Shown: positions 46,836-56,259, counted from the stretch's first letter. The stretch: 64,000 bases of DNA from Azospirillum brasilense (GCF_005222205.1 NZ_CP032345.1:1737501-1801500), one strand, 5' to 3'. Numbers and translations are program-made. Notes: generated from the sequence alone by a model not told the origin.

Positions 46836-47903
46836 ATGCTCGATGCGCTGAAAGACGAACTCCTGTCGCAGGTCAACGCCGCTGGCGACCTCGCGGCCCT
46901 CGAAGAGGTGCGGGTCACCGCGCTCGGCAAGAAGGGGCGCATCACCGGCTTCATGAAGGAGCTGGGCGGGCTGTCGCCCGACGAACGGCGCGAACGCGGC
47001 CAGCAGCTCAACGCGCTGAAGGACGAGATCGCCGCCGCCATCGACGGCCGCAAGGCCGACCTCGCCCGCGCCCATCTGGAGGCCCGCCTCCAGGCCGAGC
47101 GGATCGACGTCACCCTGCCGGTCCGTCCGGAGACCGAGGGGCGCATCCACCCGATCAGCCAGACCATCGACGAGATGGTGGCGATCTTCGCCGAGATGGG
47201 CTTCAGCGTCGCCGAGGGGCCGGACGTCGAGGACGACTTCCACAACTTCACCGCCCTGAACTTCCCGCCGGGCCACCCCGCCCGCGACATGCACGACACC
47301 TTCTATCTGCCGGACGCCGGGGATAAGAAGATGCTGCTGCGCACCCACACCAGCCCGGTGCAGGTCCGCACCATGCTGAACAAGAAGCCGCCGATCCGCA
47401 TCATCGCGCCGGGCCGCACCTACCGGTCCGACTACGACATGACCCACACCCCGATGTTCCACCAGATCGAGGGGCTGGTCATCGACGAGGCGACCCACAT
47501 GGGGCACCTGAAGGGCTGCCTGATCGAGTTCTGCCGCGCCTTCTTCGACGTGGACGACCTGCCGCTGCGCTTCCGCCCCAGCTTCTTCCCCTTCACCGAA
47601 CCGTCGGCGGAGGTGGACATCGGCTGCTCCCGCAAGGGCGGAGAGCTGAAGCTCGGCAACTACGGCGACTGGCTGGAGATCCTCGGCTGCGGCATGGTGC
47701 ACCCCAACGTGCTGGAAGCCTGCGGCATCGACAGCACCAAGTACCAGGGCTTCGCCTTCGGCATGGGAATCGAGCGCGTGGCGATGCTGAAATACGGCAT
47801 CCCCGACCTGCGCACCTTCTTCGAAGCCGACCTCCGCTGGCTGAAGCATTACGGCTTCGTGCCGCTCGACGTTCCCAGCATGGCCCAGGGCCTGACGCGC
47901 TAA
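46836..47903 (+). CDS. pheS: Phenylalanine-tRNA ligase alpha subunit
   Basis: Catalytic subunit of the heterotetrameric phenylalanyl-tRNA synthetase, 355 residues. It has an N-terminal coiled-coil arm (about 1-90) followed by the class II catalytic core. [44 protein letters not shown] and the C-terminal [21 protein letters not shown] (motif 3) are all present. pheT starts 13 bases after the stop. The intergenic space to the upstream terminator is too short to hold an obvious complete promoter. Confidence 0.97.
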   Translation: MLDALKDELLSQVNAAGDLAALEEVRVTALGKKGRITGFMKELGGLSPDERRERGQQLNALKDEIAAAIDGRKADLARAHLEARLQAERIDVTLPVRPETEGRIHPISQTIDEMVAIFAEMGFSVAEGPDVEDDFHNFTALNFPPGHPARDMHDTFYLPDAGDKKMLLRTHTSPVQVRTMLNKKPPIRIIAPGRTYRSDYDMTHTPMFHQIEGLVIDEATHMGHLKGCLIEFCRAFFDVDDLPLRFRPSFFPFTEPSAEVDIGCSRKGGELKLGNYGDWLEILGCGMVHPNVLEACGIDSTKYQGFAFGMGIERVAMLKYGIPDLRTFFEADLRWLKHYGFVPLDVPSMAQGLTR

Positions 47904-47916
47904 AGGAGCCGGACCC

Positions 47917-50313
47917 ATGAAGTTCACGCTGTCCTGGCTGAAGGACCATCTGGAGACCGACGCCACGCTCGACCAGATCGTGGAGAAGCTGACCGCCCTC
48001 GGCCTGGAGGTCGAAGGGGTGGAGGACCGCTCGAAAGAGCTGAAGCCCTTCCGCGTCGCCCACGTCGTCTCCGCCGAGAAGCACCCGGACGCCGACAAGC
48101 TGCGCGTCCTGGTCGTCGACACCGGCACCGAGAAGCTCCAGGTCGTCTGCGGCGCGCCCAACGCGCGCGCCGGCCTGAAGGGCGTCTTCGCGCCGGAGGG
48201 GGCCTACATCCCCGGCTCCGACATCACGCTGAAGAAGGGCGTCATCCGCGGCGTCGAGTCGAACGGCATGATGTGCTCCGAGCGCGAGCTGAAGCTGTCG
48301 GAGGAGCACAACGGCATCATCGAGCTGCCGGACGACGCGCCGGTCGGTGTCGCCTACGCCGACTACGCCGGCCTGGGTGACCCGGTCATCGACATCAGCC
48401 TGACGCCGGACCGCGCCGACTGCGCCGGGGTGCGCGGCATCGCCCGCGACCTCGCCGCCGCCGGTCTGGGCCGGCTGAAGCCGCTGGCGGCGGAGCCGGT
48501 GAAGGGTGCCTTCGCCAGCCCGTTCGGCGTGACCATCGAGGCGCCGGACGCCTGCCCGATGTATGTCGGCCGCTACTTCCGCGGCGTGAAGAACGGCCCG
48601 TCGCCGAAGTGGCTGCACGACAAGCTGGTCGCCATCGGCCTGCGCCCGATCTCCGCGCTGGTCGACATCACCAACTTCATCACCTTCGACCTGTCGCGCC
48701 CGCTGCACGCCTTCGACGCCGACAAGGTCAAGGGCGGCATCGTCGTCCGCATGGCCCGCGAGGGCGAGACGCTGGCGGCGCTGAACGGCAAGGAATACCC
48801 GCTCGACCCGAGCATGACGGTCATCGCCGATCATGAGCGGGCCGAGGCGCTGGGCGGCATCATCGGCGGCGAGGCGTCGGGCTGCACCGAGACGACGGTC
48901 AACGTCTTCCTGGAGGCGGCGATCTTCGACACCGTGCGCACCGCGCAGACCGGCCGCAAGCTGGGCATCGAGTCGGACGCCCGCTACCGGCTGGAGCGCG
49001 GCGTCGATCCGGCGGCGGTCGTGTCGGGGATGGAGCGGGCCACCCGCCTGATCCTGGAGATCTGCGGCGGCGAGGCCTCCGACCTCGTGATCGCCGGCGA
49101 GGAGCCGCAGTGGCGCCGCACCCTGACGCTGCGTCCGGGCCGAGTCGCCGCCCTGGGCGGCGTCGAGGTGCCGCGCGACGAGCAGACCCGCATCCTGGTC
49201 GATCTCGGCTGCGAGATCGTCGGCGAGGATGCGGACGGCACCCTGCGCGTCGTCCCCCCCTCCTGGCGCGCCGACATCCACGGCGAGGCCGATCTGGTGG
49301 AGGAGGTGCTGCGCATCCACGGCTTCGACGCCATCCCGGCCACCCCGCTGCCGCGCGACAGCGTGCTGACCCGCCCGGCCCTGACCACCAAGCAGCGCCG
49401 CGTCGGGCTGACCAAGCGCACGCTGGCCGTCCGCGGCCTGTCGGAAGCGGTCACCTGGTCCTTCATGGCCGGTCCCGTGGCCGAGCTGTTCGGCGGGGTC
49501 GGCGAGGGGCTGACGCTGGTCAACCCGATCAGCGCCGACCTCGACGTGATGCGCCCGTCCATTCTCGGCAACCTGATCCAGGCCGCCGGGCGCAACGCCG
49601 ACCGCGGTTACGCCGACGCCGGCCTGTTCGAGGTCGGCCCGGCCTTCCGCAAGCCGTCGCCGGACGGGCAGGACATCGTGGCCGCCGGCATCCGCGCCGG
49701 CAACGCGGTGCCGCGCCACTGGGCGGAGAAGGCCCGCGGCGTCGACGCCTTTGATGCCAAGGCCGACGCGATGGCCGTGCTGGAGGCCGCCGGGGCGCCG
49801 GTGACCAACCTGCAGGTCACCACCGACGCGCCGGGCTGGTACCATCCCGGCCGCTCGGGCGTGCTGCGCCTCGGCCCGACGGTGATGGCCCGCTTCGGCG
49901 AGATCCACCCGACCGTGCTCGGCACGCTGGGCGTCAAGGGGCCGGTGGTCGGCTTCGAGGTGTTCCTCGACGCCATCCCGCTGCCCAAGAAGAAGGGCGG
50001 CACGGCGCGTCCGCTGGTCCAGCTCTCGCCCTTCCAGCCGCTGGAGCGCGACTTCGCCTTCGTCGTCGGCAAGGATGTCGAGGCCGACAAGCTGATCCGC
50101 GCCGCCAAGGGCGCCGACAAGGCGCTGGTCAAGGACGTGACGGTCTTCGACGTCTACCAGGGCGCGAATCTGGAGGAGGGCAAGAAGTCCGTCGCCCTCT
50201 CCGTCACGCTCCAGCCGACCGAGCGCACCCTGACCGAGCCGGAGATCGAGGCCATCGGCCAGAAGATCGTGGCCGCGGTCGCCAAGGCGACGGGGGGCAG
50301 CCTGCGCACCTGA
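47917..50313 (+). CDS. pheT: Phenylalanine-tRNA ligase beta subunit
   Basis: The 798-residue beta subunit, with tRNA-binding and editing domains. In order are the N-terminal tRBD/OB domain (about 40-150, with EKHPDADKLRVLVVDTG), the B3/B4 editing region (PISALVDITNFITFDLSRPLHAFDADK), the B5 domain (about 400-475) and the catalytic-like core. The C-terminal ferredoxin-fold anticodon-binding domain follows (ERDFAFVVGKDVEADKL ... SVTLQPTERTLTEPEI). A strong terminator follows at 50374-50408. Confidence 0.97.
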   Translation: MKFTLSWLKDHLETDATLDQIVEKLTALGLEVEGVEDRSKELKPFRVAHVVSAEKHPDADKLRVLVVDTGTEKLQVVCGAPNARAGLKGVFAPEGAYIPGSDITLKKGVIRGVESNGMMCSERELKLSEEHNGIIELPDDAPVGVAYADYAGLGDPVIDISLTPDRADCAGVRGIARDLAAAGLGRLKPLAAEPVKGAFASPFGVTIEAPDACPMYVGRYFRGVKNGPSPKWLHDKLVAIGLRPISALVDITNFITFDLSRPLHAFDADKVKGGIVVRMAREGETLAALNGKEYPLDPSMTVIADHERAEALGGIIGGEASGCTETTVNVFLEAAIFDTVRTAQTGRKLGIESDARYRLERGVDPAAVVSGMERATRLILEICGGEASDLVIAGEEPQWRRTLTLRPGRVAALGGVEVPRDEQTRILVDLGCEIVGEDADGTLRVVPPSWRADIHGEADLVEEVLRIHGFDAIPATPLPRDSVLTRPALTTKQRRVGLTKRTLAVRGLSEAVTWSFMAGPVAELFGGVGEGLTLVNPISADLDVMRPSILGNLIQAAGRNADRGYADAGLFEVGPAFRKPSPDGQDIVAAGIRAGNAVPRHWAEKARGVDAFDAKADAMAVLEAAGAPVTNLQVTTDAPGWYHPGRSGVLRLGPTVMARFGEIHPTVLGTLGVKGPVVGFEVFLDAIPLPKKKGGTARPLVQLSPFQPLERDFAFVVGKDVEADKLIRAAKGADKALVKDVTVFDVYQGANLEEGKKSVALSVTLQPTERTLTEPEIEAIGQKIVAAVAKATGGSLRT

Positions 50314-50824
50314 AGCGTGCGCATCCAAAGGCTGCGAAACCGAAGAAGAACTCAATTTCGTAAGACAAAGTTCGGGCCTCCGCCGCAAGGCGGAGGCCCA
50401 TTGTTTTTCGGTGTCCAGATGGAACGGCTCCCGATCTGGACAGTTCAAAGGATTGTTCCGGACCCGACATGTTTGGATTCGCAGAGCACGCTGCGGTCCG
50501 TTGCTTGGAATGGGTTTCCGCACCGCATCCGTGCGTGCCTCATATGCGCTTTTTCAGAGTTGAATAGAGTTTGTCCATCAGATAAAGCGAATGAACATAA
50601 GTTTGCAAAACATGCGTCCGTATTGTCTCGATGCTGCGCATCGCTGCCTATAAATTTCAGAAATGGAATGTTTTCTTTCCACGATACATGGCAGACATTC
50701 CAAAAAGTTTGTTAGGCAGATATTTCGATTTTTTTAATAGTTTTCATTCTTCTTTGAAGCGGTCAGCGGAAAAACGGTGCGGGGCGCCCTGGCCCCGTCG
50801 CCCTCAGACCTGGTGAAGAATCCG
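50314..50824. other. AT-rich non-coding stretch between pheT and the receiver gene
   Basis: After the pheT terminator the sequence from about 50480 to 50760 is far richer in A and T than the rest of the window, with runs such as ATTTTTTTAATAG. A possible promoter TTGTTA (50709-50714) and TTTAAT (50733-50738) lies 18 bases apart. No convincing gene was found; the short frames are not family-like. It may carry a regulatory region or an untranslated RNA. Confidence 0.5.
50374..50408 (+). terminator. Intrinsic terminator after pheT
   Basis: GGGCCTCCGCC and GGCGGAGGCCC form a perfect 11-bp stem with a GCAA tetraloop, followed by ATTGTTTTT. This is a textbook rho-independent terminator. Confidence 0.9.
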
Positions 50825-51334
50825 ATGGTGAGCTTAACGAACGACCACGCCAAAACCGCCTCCGTCCTCGCCATGACCGGGGATGCCGGCAATGGTTCGG
50901 TGAATGGCGGCGGCGCGCTCCGCCGCGAGGATGACGATGGGGAAGCGCCGGCCGAAGCCAGCCGGCTGGTCATTGTCGTGGACGACGACCGGTCGATCGT
51001 GGAAGGGCTGGCGCTGCTTCTGGAGGCCTGGGGCTACGACGTGCTGACCGCCCTGTCGCTGAACGAACTGGCGCAGCGGCTGCCGCAGGCCCCCGGCCGT
51101 CCGGGGCTGGTCCTGGCCGATCATTTCCTGCCGGCGGGAGGCACGGGCGCCCAGGCGGTGGAGATGGTGCGCGCCCATGTCGGCGCCCCGGTGCCCGCCC
51201 TGATCCTGACCGGCGACACGATGCCGGAACGTCAGGCCGAAGCCGCCGCCCTGGGCTGCCGGCTGCTGCACAAGCCGGTGCAGATCGGTCCGCTGAAGGA
51301 CATGGTGGACACGCTGATGAGCGGCGCCGGCTGA
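50825..51334 (+). CDS. Single-domain response regulator
   Basis: A 169-residue protein: an unstructured lead of about 50 residues and a single receiver domain. The acidic pair is in VIVVDDDRSIVEGLALLL, the phospho-acceptor aspartate in LVLADHFLPAGG, the conserved T in LILTGDT and the lysine in LLHKPVQ. There is no output domain, so it may shuttle phosphate or act through protein contact. The next gene is a convergent HD-GYP response regulator. The start could also be at 50777 (GTG), but 50825 fits a GGTGAAG ribosome site. Confidence 0.82.
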   Translation: MVSLTNDHAKTASVLAMTGDAGNGSVNGGGALRREDDDGEAPAEASRLVIVVDDDRSIVEGLALLLEAWGYDVLTALSLNELAQRLPQAPGRPGLVLADHFLPAGGTGAQAVEMVRAHVGAPVPALILTGDTMPERQAEAAALGCRLLHKPVQIGPLKDMVDTLMSGAG

Positions 51335-51362
51335 CGATGCCCGGGGGGATGGGGCGTCCGCC

Positions 51363-52949
51363 TCATTCCCGGCGCAGGCTGCCGGACACCGACAGGAAGG
51401 CCTCCACCACCAGCGGATCGAACCGGCTGCCCGACAGGCGGCGGATCTCGGCCACCGCCACGTCGTGGTCCAGCGCCTTGCGGTAGGGGCGGTCGCGGGT
51501 CATGGCGTCGAAGCTGTCGGCCACCGCGACGATGCGGGCGCTCAGCGGGATGGCGTCGCCCTTCAGGCGGTCGGGATAGCCGGTGCCGTCCCAATTCTCA
51601 TGATGCGACCGGGCGATCTCCGCCCCCAGATGCAGATGCGTCCGTCCGTCGGACCGCTGGCTCGCGCGGTCCAGCAAATCCCAGCCCGTGGTGGTGTGGG
51701 CCTGCATGACGGCCCGCTCCTCCGGGGTCAGCGGCCCGGTCTTGCCGAGAATGGCGGGGTCCAGCGTGGCGTTGCCGACGTCGTGGAGGATGGCGGCCAG
51801 ACCGACCGACTCCAGGAACACCGTGTCGAGGACGGCGGGATAGCGCCCCTCTTCGGCCAGCCGGCGGGCGATGCGGTCGGTCACCAGGGCGATGCGCGGG
51901 CCGGTCTCGGCCTCCGCGCCGGGATGGCCGGCGCGTTCGGCCAGATCGGCCATGGCGATGACCGTGTGCTCCTGGCTGCGCCGCAGCTGCTCGTAGAGGT
52001 GCAGGTTGTCGAAGCCGACGGAGATCTTGCGGCAGAACACCTCGATCAGGTTGCGGTCAAGGTCCGACAGCGGCCGGTCGGAGCTGAGATAGACCACGTT
52101 CTCGCGGTCGTTCGGCGTCCGGATGTAGAGCGTGCAATGGTCGGCGGCGTAGCGGTTGCTGCGCGACTCCAGGCAGCGCTTCACCTCCGCCAGAACGGCG
52201 GGCTCGACATGGTTGGCCGCCGGCTCGTCGATCAGCGTCTCGAACCGGCCGGAGCCGGCCAGGACGTACAGCCCGTCCGCCGCGCCGTTGATGACCGGGC
52301 CGCGCTGCACGCACAGGATGGCGTCCGGCCCGACGCCGAGGATGCCCGAGAGCTGCGTCAGCACCCCGGCGGCGAACAGCTTCATGGAGCGCGCCTGGAA
52401 CAGCGACGACGACGCCTCGATGATCTTCTCCAGCCCGCGCCGGTTCATCTCGATCGCCATGATGTCCTCGTAGGAGCGCAGGGCGGCGACCGTGGTGGTG
52501 AACAGCTGCTGGGCGGTGAGCTGCGTCTTGGCCTTGTAGTCGTTGATGTCGTAGTCGAGGATCACCGCGCGCTCCGGCGCCTGGCCGGGCTGGCCGGTGC
52601 GCAGGATGATGCGGACGTGGCGGTTCTTCAGCTCCTCCCGGATGTGGTGGACAAGCTGCAGCCCGGCGTCGTCGGTCTCCATCACCACGTCCAGCAGGAT
52701 GATGGCGATGTCCTCCTCCTGCGCCAGGATCGTCCGCGCCTCCGCGGCGGAATAGGCGGAGATGAACTGGGCGGAGCGGCCCTTGTAGGCGAAATCGGCC
52801 AGGACGAGCTTGGTGATGGAATGCACCTCCGGCTCGTCGTCCACGATCATCATCTTCCACCGGTTCCCGGTCACCGGCGACCCGGTTTCGCCGTTGCCGT
52901 CGCCGTCCTGGTCGTCCAGAAAAAGGAACTCGTCGTCGGAGTCGGTCAT
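51363..52949 (-). CDS. Response regulator with DUF3369-like and HD-GYP domains
   Basis: A probable cyclic-di-GMP phosphodiesterase of 528 residues. The receiver domain occupies about 30-155 (MMIVDDEPEVHSITKLVLAD; IILLDVVMETDDAGLQLV). A DUF3369-type sensor region covers about 170-320. The HD-GYP domain follows (about 340-515), with the metal residues HD in LAAILHDVGN, HHENWDGTGYPDRLKGD and ARIVAVADSFDAMTRDRPYR. The lysine that usually follows HDxG is Asn here (HDVGN). HD-GYP proteins degrade c-di-GMP, but activity needs checking. The start at 52949 is chosen as the first Met before the acidic lead. Confidence 0.88.
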   Translation of the reverse strand: MTDSDDEFLFLDDQDGDGNGETGSPVTGNRWKMMIVDDEPEVHSITKLVLADFAYKGRSAQFISAYSAAEARTILAQEEDIAIILLDVVMETDDAGLQLVHHIREELKNRHVRIILRTGQPGQAPERAVILDYDINDYKAKTQLTAQQLFTTTVAALRSYEDIMAIEMNRRGLEKIIEASSSLFQARSMKLFAAGVLTQLSGILGVGPDAILCVQRGPVINGAADGLYVLAGSGRFETLIDEPAANHVEPAVLAEVKRCLESRSNRYAADHCTLYIRTPNDRENVVYLSSDRPLSDLDRNLIEVFCRKISVGFDNLHLYEQLRRSQEHTVIAMADLAERAGHPGAEAETGPRIALVTDRIARRLAEEGRYPAVLDTVFLESVGLAAILHDVGNATLDPAILGKTGPLTPEERAVMQAHTTTGWDLLDRASQRSDGRTHLHLGAEIARSHHENWDGTGYPDRLKGDAIPLSARIVAVADSFDAMTRDRPYRKALDHDVAVAEIRRLSGSRFDPLVVEAFLSVSGSLRRE

Positions 52950-53108
52950 GGGCAAAGCCTGGGGCGGAGCGGGCGGGGGAGTAAGAAAGATTAACATGGC
53001 ACGGACGCGCCCGCCTACCACCACGATCGATGCATTTTCGTCGAAAAAGCTCAGCAATTTACCGGGTGCGGCGAGTTGCTGCCGCTTGGCGGACGGCGCC
53101 GCCGGGGG

Positions 53109-54098
53109 TCAGAAGGTCTCCAGCTCGATCACCCAGCAGTCCATGGAACGCTGCGCCAGCGCGCCGCAGACGTTGTCCACCTGCGTCCGGGTGAAGGGGC
53201 CGACGCCCATCTGGTAGGTGGTGCGGGCGCCGCGGAAGACCGGCCAGACCATCGGCGGCAGGTCGCGGTAGGCCGTTCCAGGGCCGTAGGTGAACTCCTG
53301 CCAGGCGCGCAGCCCCTCGGCGTGGCTGACATACTCGCCGAGCCGCGCGGCGAACAGCGCCCCCGGCTCGATCGGCGGCATGCCGGGCAGCGGGTAGGGG
53401 GCGACCACCCCGATCAGCCCCTCGGCGGTGGCGACCGCCCGCGTCCGGCCGGGCATGCCCAGCGTCACCCGCCCGTTCGCGGAATCGATCAGGCTGACCA
53501 CGTCGCCCTTGCGCAGGGTGAAGCTGCGCCGCTTCTTGTTGTCGAGGATCTCCGTCGCTTTGATGGCGTCCGCCGCGACGACATAGCCCTGGGCCGGCAC
53601 CTGGGCGGCGATCTCCCACGCGCTGCGCGGCACCACGGCGGCGCTGCGGTGGATGACCGGCGGCTTGCCGGTTGCGGGGGGCGACCCGCCGGCGTTGGCC
53701 CCGGCGGCGGTGGCGCCCATGGCGGCGGTGATGGAGCGCGAGACCATCAGCGCCGGGTCCAGCGAATCGGAGGGCACATAGCCGATGGGCTGGCCGCCGA
53801 TGGCGACCTCCGTCCAACTGGTGCCGCGGGGCGTGCCCAGCGCGTTCAGCGCCTTGCCGCGCGGCAGGGTCTGGATGATGCGGGCGTCGGCGTTGGGGCC
53901 GATGCGCACCTCGATGTCGCGGTTGAGGACCACCTCGCCGGTCAGCGGCGCGCCGATGGCGACGGGACTCTGCGCCAGGGCGGCGTCCGTGGCGAACCAC
54001 ATCGTCGCCGCGGCCAGGATCAGCCGCAGCGCCAGGGCGCGGAAGGCGGTGGTGGAACGCGTGCGCACGGCGGTCGGCCCCTTTGGAGGAAGGGCCAT
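53109..54098 (-). CDS. Exported SH3b and SPOR-like domain protein
   Basis: A 329-residue exported protein. A long n-region precedes the signal core (ALRLILAAATMWFATDAALA). An SH3b-like domain lies about residues 45-95 (EVVLNRDIEVRIGPNADARI, GTSWTEVAIGGQPIGYVPSDSL). A second, similar stretch (about 195-240) contains RSFTLRKGDVVSLIDS. The C-terminal end (VGPFTRTQVDNVCGALAQRSMDCWVIEL) is like a SPOR peptidoglycan-binding domain. It probably acts at the cell wall. A longer start (GTG 54167) would add 23 residues. It follows LysR at 54174 in the same direction. Confidence 0.72.
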   Translation of the reverse strand: MALPPKGPTAVRTRSTTAFRALALRLILAAATMWFATDAALAQSPVAIGAPLTGEVVLNRDIEVRIGPNADARIIQTLPRGKALNALGTPRGTSWTEVAIGGQPIGYVPSDSLDPALMVSRSITAAMGATAAGANAGGSPPATGKPPVIHRSAAVVPRSAWEIAAQVPAQGYVVAADAIKATEILDNKKRRSFTLRKGDVVSLIDSANGRVTLGMPGRTRAVATAEGLIGVVAPYPLPGMPPIEPGALFAARLGEYVSHAEGLRAWQEFTYGPGTAYRDLPPMVWPVFRGARTTYQMGVGPFTRTQVDNVCGALAQRSMDCWVIELETF

Positions 54099-54173
54099 TT
54101 TGCATCGGTCCGGCCCGCCGGGGCAACCCGGCGCGTGCGCGCCGGGACGGATGTCACGGAGCGGCACGGTCGG

Positions 54174-55058
54174 TCAGGCCGCCCGATTCCCGCCCACCAG
54201 ATCGTGGATCGCCTCGGCCAGCAGGCGGACCGGCTTGGCGGCCATGCCGGGGGCGCGGTGCAGCGCGATGTCGATGTCCGGCAGGTCGGGGAAGCCGTCC
54301 GCCGCGGTCAGCCGGCGCAGGCTGTGCGGAACGGTGCATTCCTCCATGGCGGTGACGCCGAGCCCGCCGAGCACGGCGCCGTGCACCGCCACCACGCTCT
54401 TGCTGATGAAGGCGACGCGCCAGCCGCGCCCGATGCCCTCCAGAGCCGCGACGGCGAGGTCGCGCACCACGCAGCCCTTGGGGAACAGCGCCAGCGGCAG
54501 CGGGTCCTCGCGCTCGATGGGGATGGAATCGGGCGCGGCGGGGCGCGGCGGGGCGACCCAGGCCACCGGCTCCCGCCGCACCAGTTCGCCGCTGCGGCTG
54601 TCGGGGTGGCGGGTGACCAGAGCGAGGTCGTAGCGGCCCTTGTCGATCTCCGCCACCAGATCGGGGCTGTTGTCGCAGATCACCTCCACCGGCACGTCGG
54701 GGTAGGCGGCGGCGAAGCGGGCGAGCACGCCGGGCAGCAGCATCGTGGCGTAATCGTCCGGCGTGCCGATGCGCACGCTGGCGATCGAGGCGGGCCGGCG
54801 CATCAGGGCCAGAACCTCGTCGTTCAGGGTCAGCATCCGCCGGGCGTAGGTCAGCAGAAGCTCGCCCTCCCGGGTCAGATGGACGCTCTTGGTGTCGCGC
54901 TGGAAGACGCGGGTGCCCACCACCTCCTCCAGCCGGCGGACCTGCTGGCTGACGGCGGCCTGGGTGCGGCCCAGCGTGTCGCCGGCACGGGTGAAGCTGC
55001 GCGCGTCGGCGACGGCGACGAAGGCGCGCAGAAGGTCGGTGTCGAGGTTGGCCGGCAT
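54174..55058 (-). CDS. LysR family transcriptional regulator
   Basis: A 294-residue regulator with an N-terminal HTH (DLLRAFVAVADARSFTRAGDTL, then AAVSQQVRRLEEVVGTRVF) and an effector domain. The start could be the ATG at 55058 or GTG at 55064. It is divergent from a 56-aa micro-gene at 55203, and a dyad with the LysR T-N11-A layout lies between them (55109-55125). Its target is probably the micro-gene. Confidence 0.88.
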   Translation of the reverse strand: MPANLDTDLLRAFVAVADARSFTRAGDTLGRTQAAVSQQVRRLEEVVGTRVFQRDTKSVHLTREGELLLTYARRMLTLNDEVLALMRRPASIASVRIGTPDDYATMLLPGVLARFAAAYPDVPVEVICDNSPDLVAEIDKGRYDLALVTRHPDSRSGELVRREPVAWVAPPRPAAPDSIPIEREDPLPLALFPKGCVVRDLAVAALEGIGRGWRVAFISKSVVAVHGAVLGGLGVTAMEECTVPHSLRRLTAADGFPDLPDIDIALHRAPGMAAKPVRLLAEAIHDLVGGNRAA

Positions 55059-55108
55059 GGTCACGCATTCAAGCAGAGGGGGCGCGCGGGTTCAACGCGC
55101 GGAAGGAC

Positions 55109-55125
55109 CATCACGATCTGTGATG
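55109..55125. promoter_or_regulatory. LysR-type operator candidate (T-N11-A dyad)
   Basis: CATCAC-GATCT-GTGATG has perfect 6-bp arms and contains the T-N11-A spacing typical of LysR sites. It lies about 50 bases upstream of the LysR gene and 80 bases before the divergent micro-gene. Confidence 0.6.
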
Positions 55126-55202
55126 AACCTCATAAAGCCTATTCGTTTCCAAGATTTTTCGCGCGGGCGCAGGGTGCCCTCCGATCTTGGGAGGACGGAG
55201 CG

Positions 55203-55373
55203 ATGGGCGTGTTCGACGCGATGACGACGGTGGTGCTGGAGGCCGGACGGCTGGACCGCGAGGAGAAGCGCCGCCCGATGACGGTGACGGCGGCAGCGCC
55301 GTCGCCGTGGCGCTTCCGGCTGCCGCGGATGCCGGCTCTGCCGGTGCTGCTGCTGACGATCCTGGTGGCGTGA
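55203..55373 (+). CDS. 56-aa protein divergent from LysR
   Basis: Micro-gene with a good ribosome site (GGAGGACGGAG). The first half is MGVFDAMTTVVLEAGRLDRE, then a basic region (EEKRRPMTVTAAAPSPWRFR). The C-terminus is hydrophobic (PALPVLLLTILVA). I do not recognise the family. LysR proteins paired with a small divergent gene are frequent in alphaproteobacteria. A membrane-anchored regulator or small peptide is possible. Confidence 0.6.
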   Translation: MGVFDAMTTVVLEAGRLDREEKRRPMTVTAAAPSPWRFRLPRMPALPVLLLTILVA

Positions 55374-55381
55374 GGGCCGGG

Positions 55382-56110
55382 TCAGGTGGCGGGCGTGCCG
55401 TCGGCGGGCTTATCCGCCGGGGCCTCGGCCGCCGGCACCGGCTCGGGAGCCGGGGTTGCTGGCGGGGTGAGGCGGATGGGCGCCGGTCCGCCGCTGTCGG
55501 GAGTCGAAGCCGCCGGGGCCTCGGCAGGTGTCTCCGCCGGAGGCGGGGCGGGAAGCTCTTTCGCCTCGATCGCCTCGGCGGGCTTGGTGTCCTTCGGGGC
55601 GTCTTTCGCCACGTCCTTCGGGGCGGGAGCGGGCTCCGGGTCCGTGGAATAGTCGGCGACGATGCGGGCCTGGCTGCCGGCGATGACCAGCACCTTCTGC
55701 CCGATCTCGATGGGCTTCTCTTCCCGCTGGGTGACCGACAGAAGCTCGCCGTCCGGCTTGCGGACGATGTATTCCCAGCCCGTGGTGTCGCCGGTCACAT
55801 GCTCGATCGAGGTGCCGATCAGCCCGCCGATGGCCGTGCCGCCGACCGCGCCCAGCGCCGAGTTGATGCCGAAGGTGCCGGACTGCGAACCGAGCACGCC
55901 GCCCGCGGCCCCGCCGGTGACGGCGCCGACGGTGCCGCTGGTGCTGATCTTGACCTGACGGAACCCGATGACGACCGCCCGCTCCACCTTGTTCGCCTGC
56001 TGGGTCGCGGTGGCGGCGTAGGTGTTCGGGGAGTAGTTCGGGGTGCAGCCTGCGAGAATGCCGGCGACCAGGGCCGCGGCGGGCAGGCCAAACATGACAG
56101 TGCGTGTCAC
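55382..56110 (-). CDS. Glycine-zipper outer-membrane lipoprotein
   Basis: A 242-residue predicted lipoprotein with lipobox LAGC at the end of the signal (ALVAGILAGC). The SlyB/Pcp-like glycine-zipper region is GAVTGGAAGGVLGSQSGTFG and LGAVGGTAIGGLIGTSIEHV. It continues with a short beta domain (WEYIVRKPDGELLSVTQREE) and a Pro/Ala/Glu-rich C-terminal half of about 90 residues that is likely disordered. The start is GTG at 56110. It ends a few bases from the convergent 56-aa gene. Confidence 0.85.
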   Translation of the reverse strand: MTRTVMFGLPAAALVAGILAGCTPNYSPNTYAATATQQANKVERAVVIGFRQVKISTSGTVGAVTGGAAGGVLGSQSGTFGINSALGAVGGTAIGGLIGTSIEHVTGDTTGWEYIVRKPDGELLSVTQREEKPIEIGQKVLVIAGSQARIVADYSTDPEPAPAPKDVAKDAPKDTKPAEAIEAKELPAPPPAETPAEAPAASTPDSGGPAPIRLTPPATPAPEPVPAAEAPADKPADGTPAT

Positions 56111-56201
56111 GGGACATCATCCGTTTGGAAGCCTGACCGGGTGATAGGCGATTCCGCGCGGCGAGTCATTCGACTTTTTGTGGGCTCCGGGATGCGTGGA
56201 C

Positions 56202-56234
56202 AAAAAGAAAGCGGGCCTTTCCGGACCCGCTTTC
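56202..56234 (-). terminator. Intrinsic terminator after lepA
   Basis: On the minus strand GAAAGCGGG and CCCGCTTTC form a 9-bp stem followed by TTTTTG, about 25 bases beyond the lepA stop. Confidence 0.8.
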
Positions 56235-56259
56235 CATCACATCACCGCGAAACCGTGGC

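Noticed and set aside
47593..50523. Long minus-strand frame opposite pheS and pheT
   Set aside because: Antisense to pheST, low-complexity composition, and it crosses the pheT terminator.
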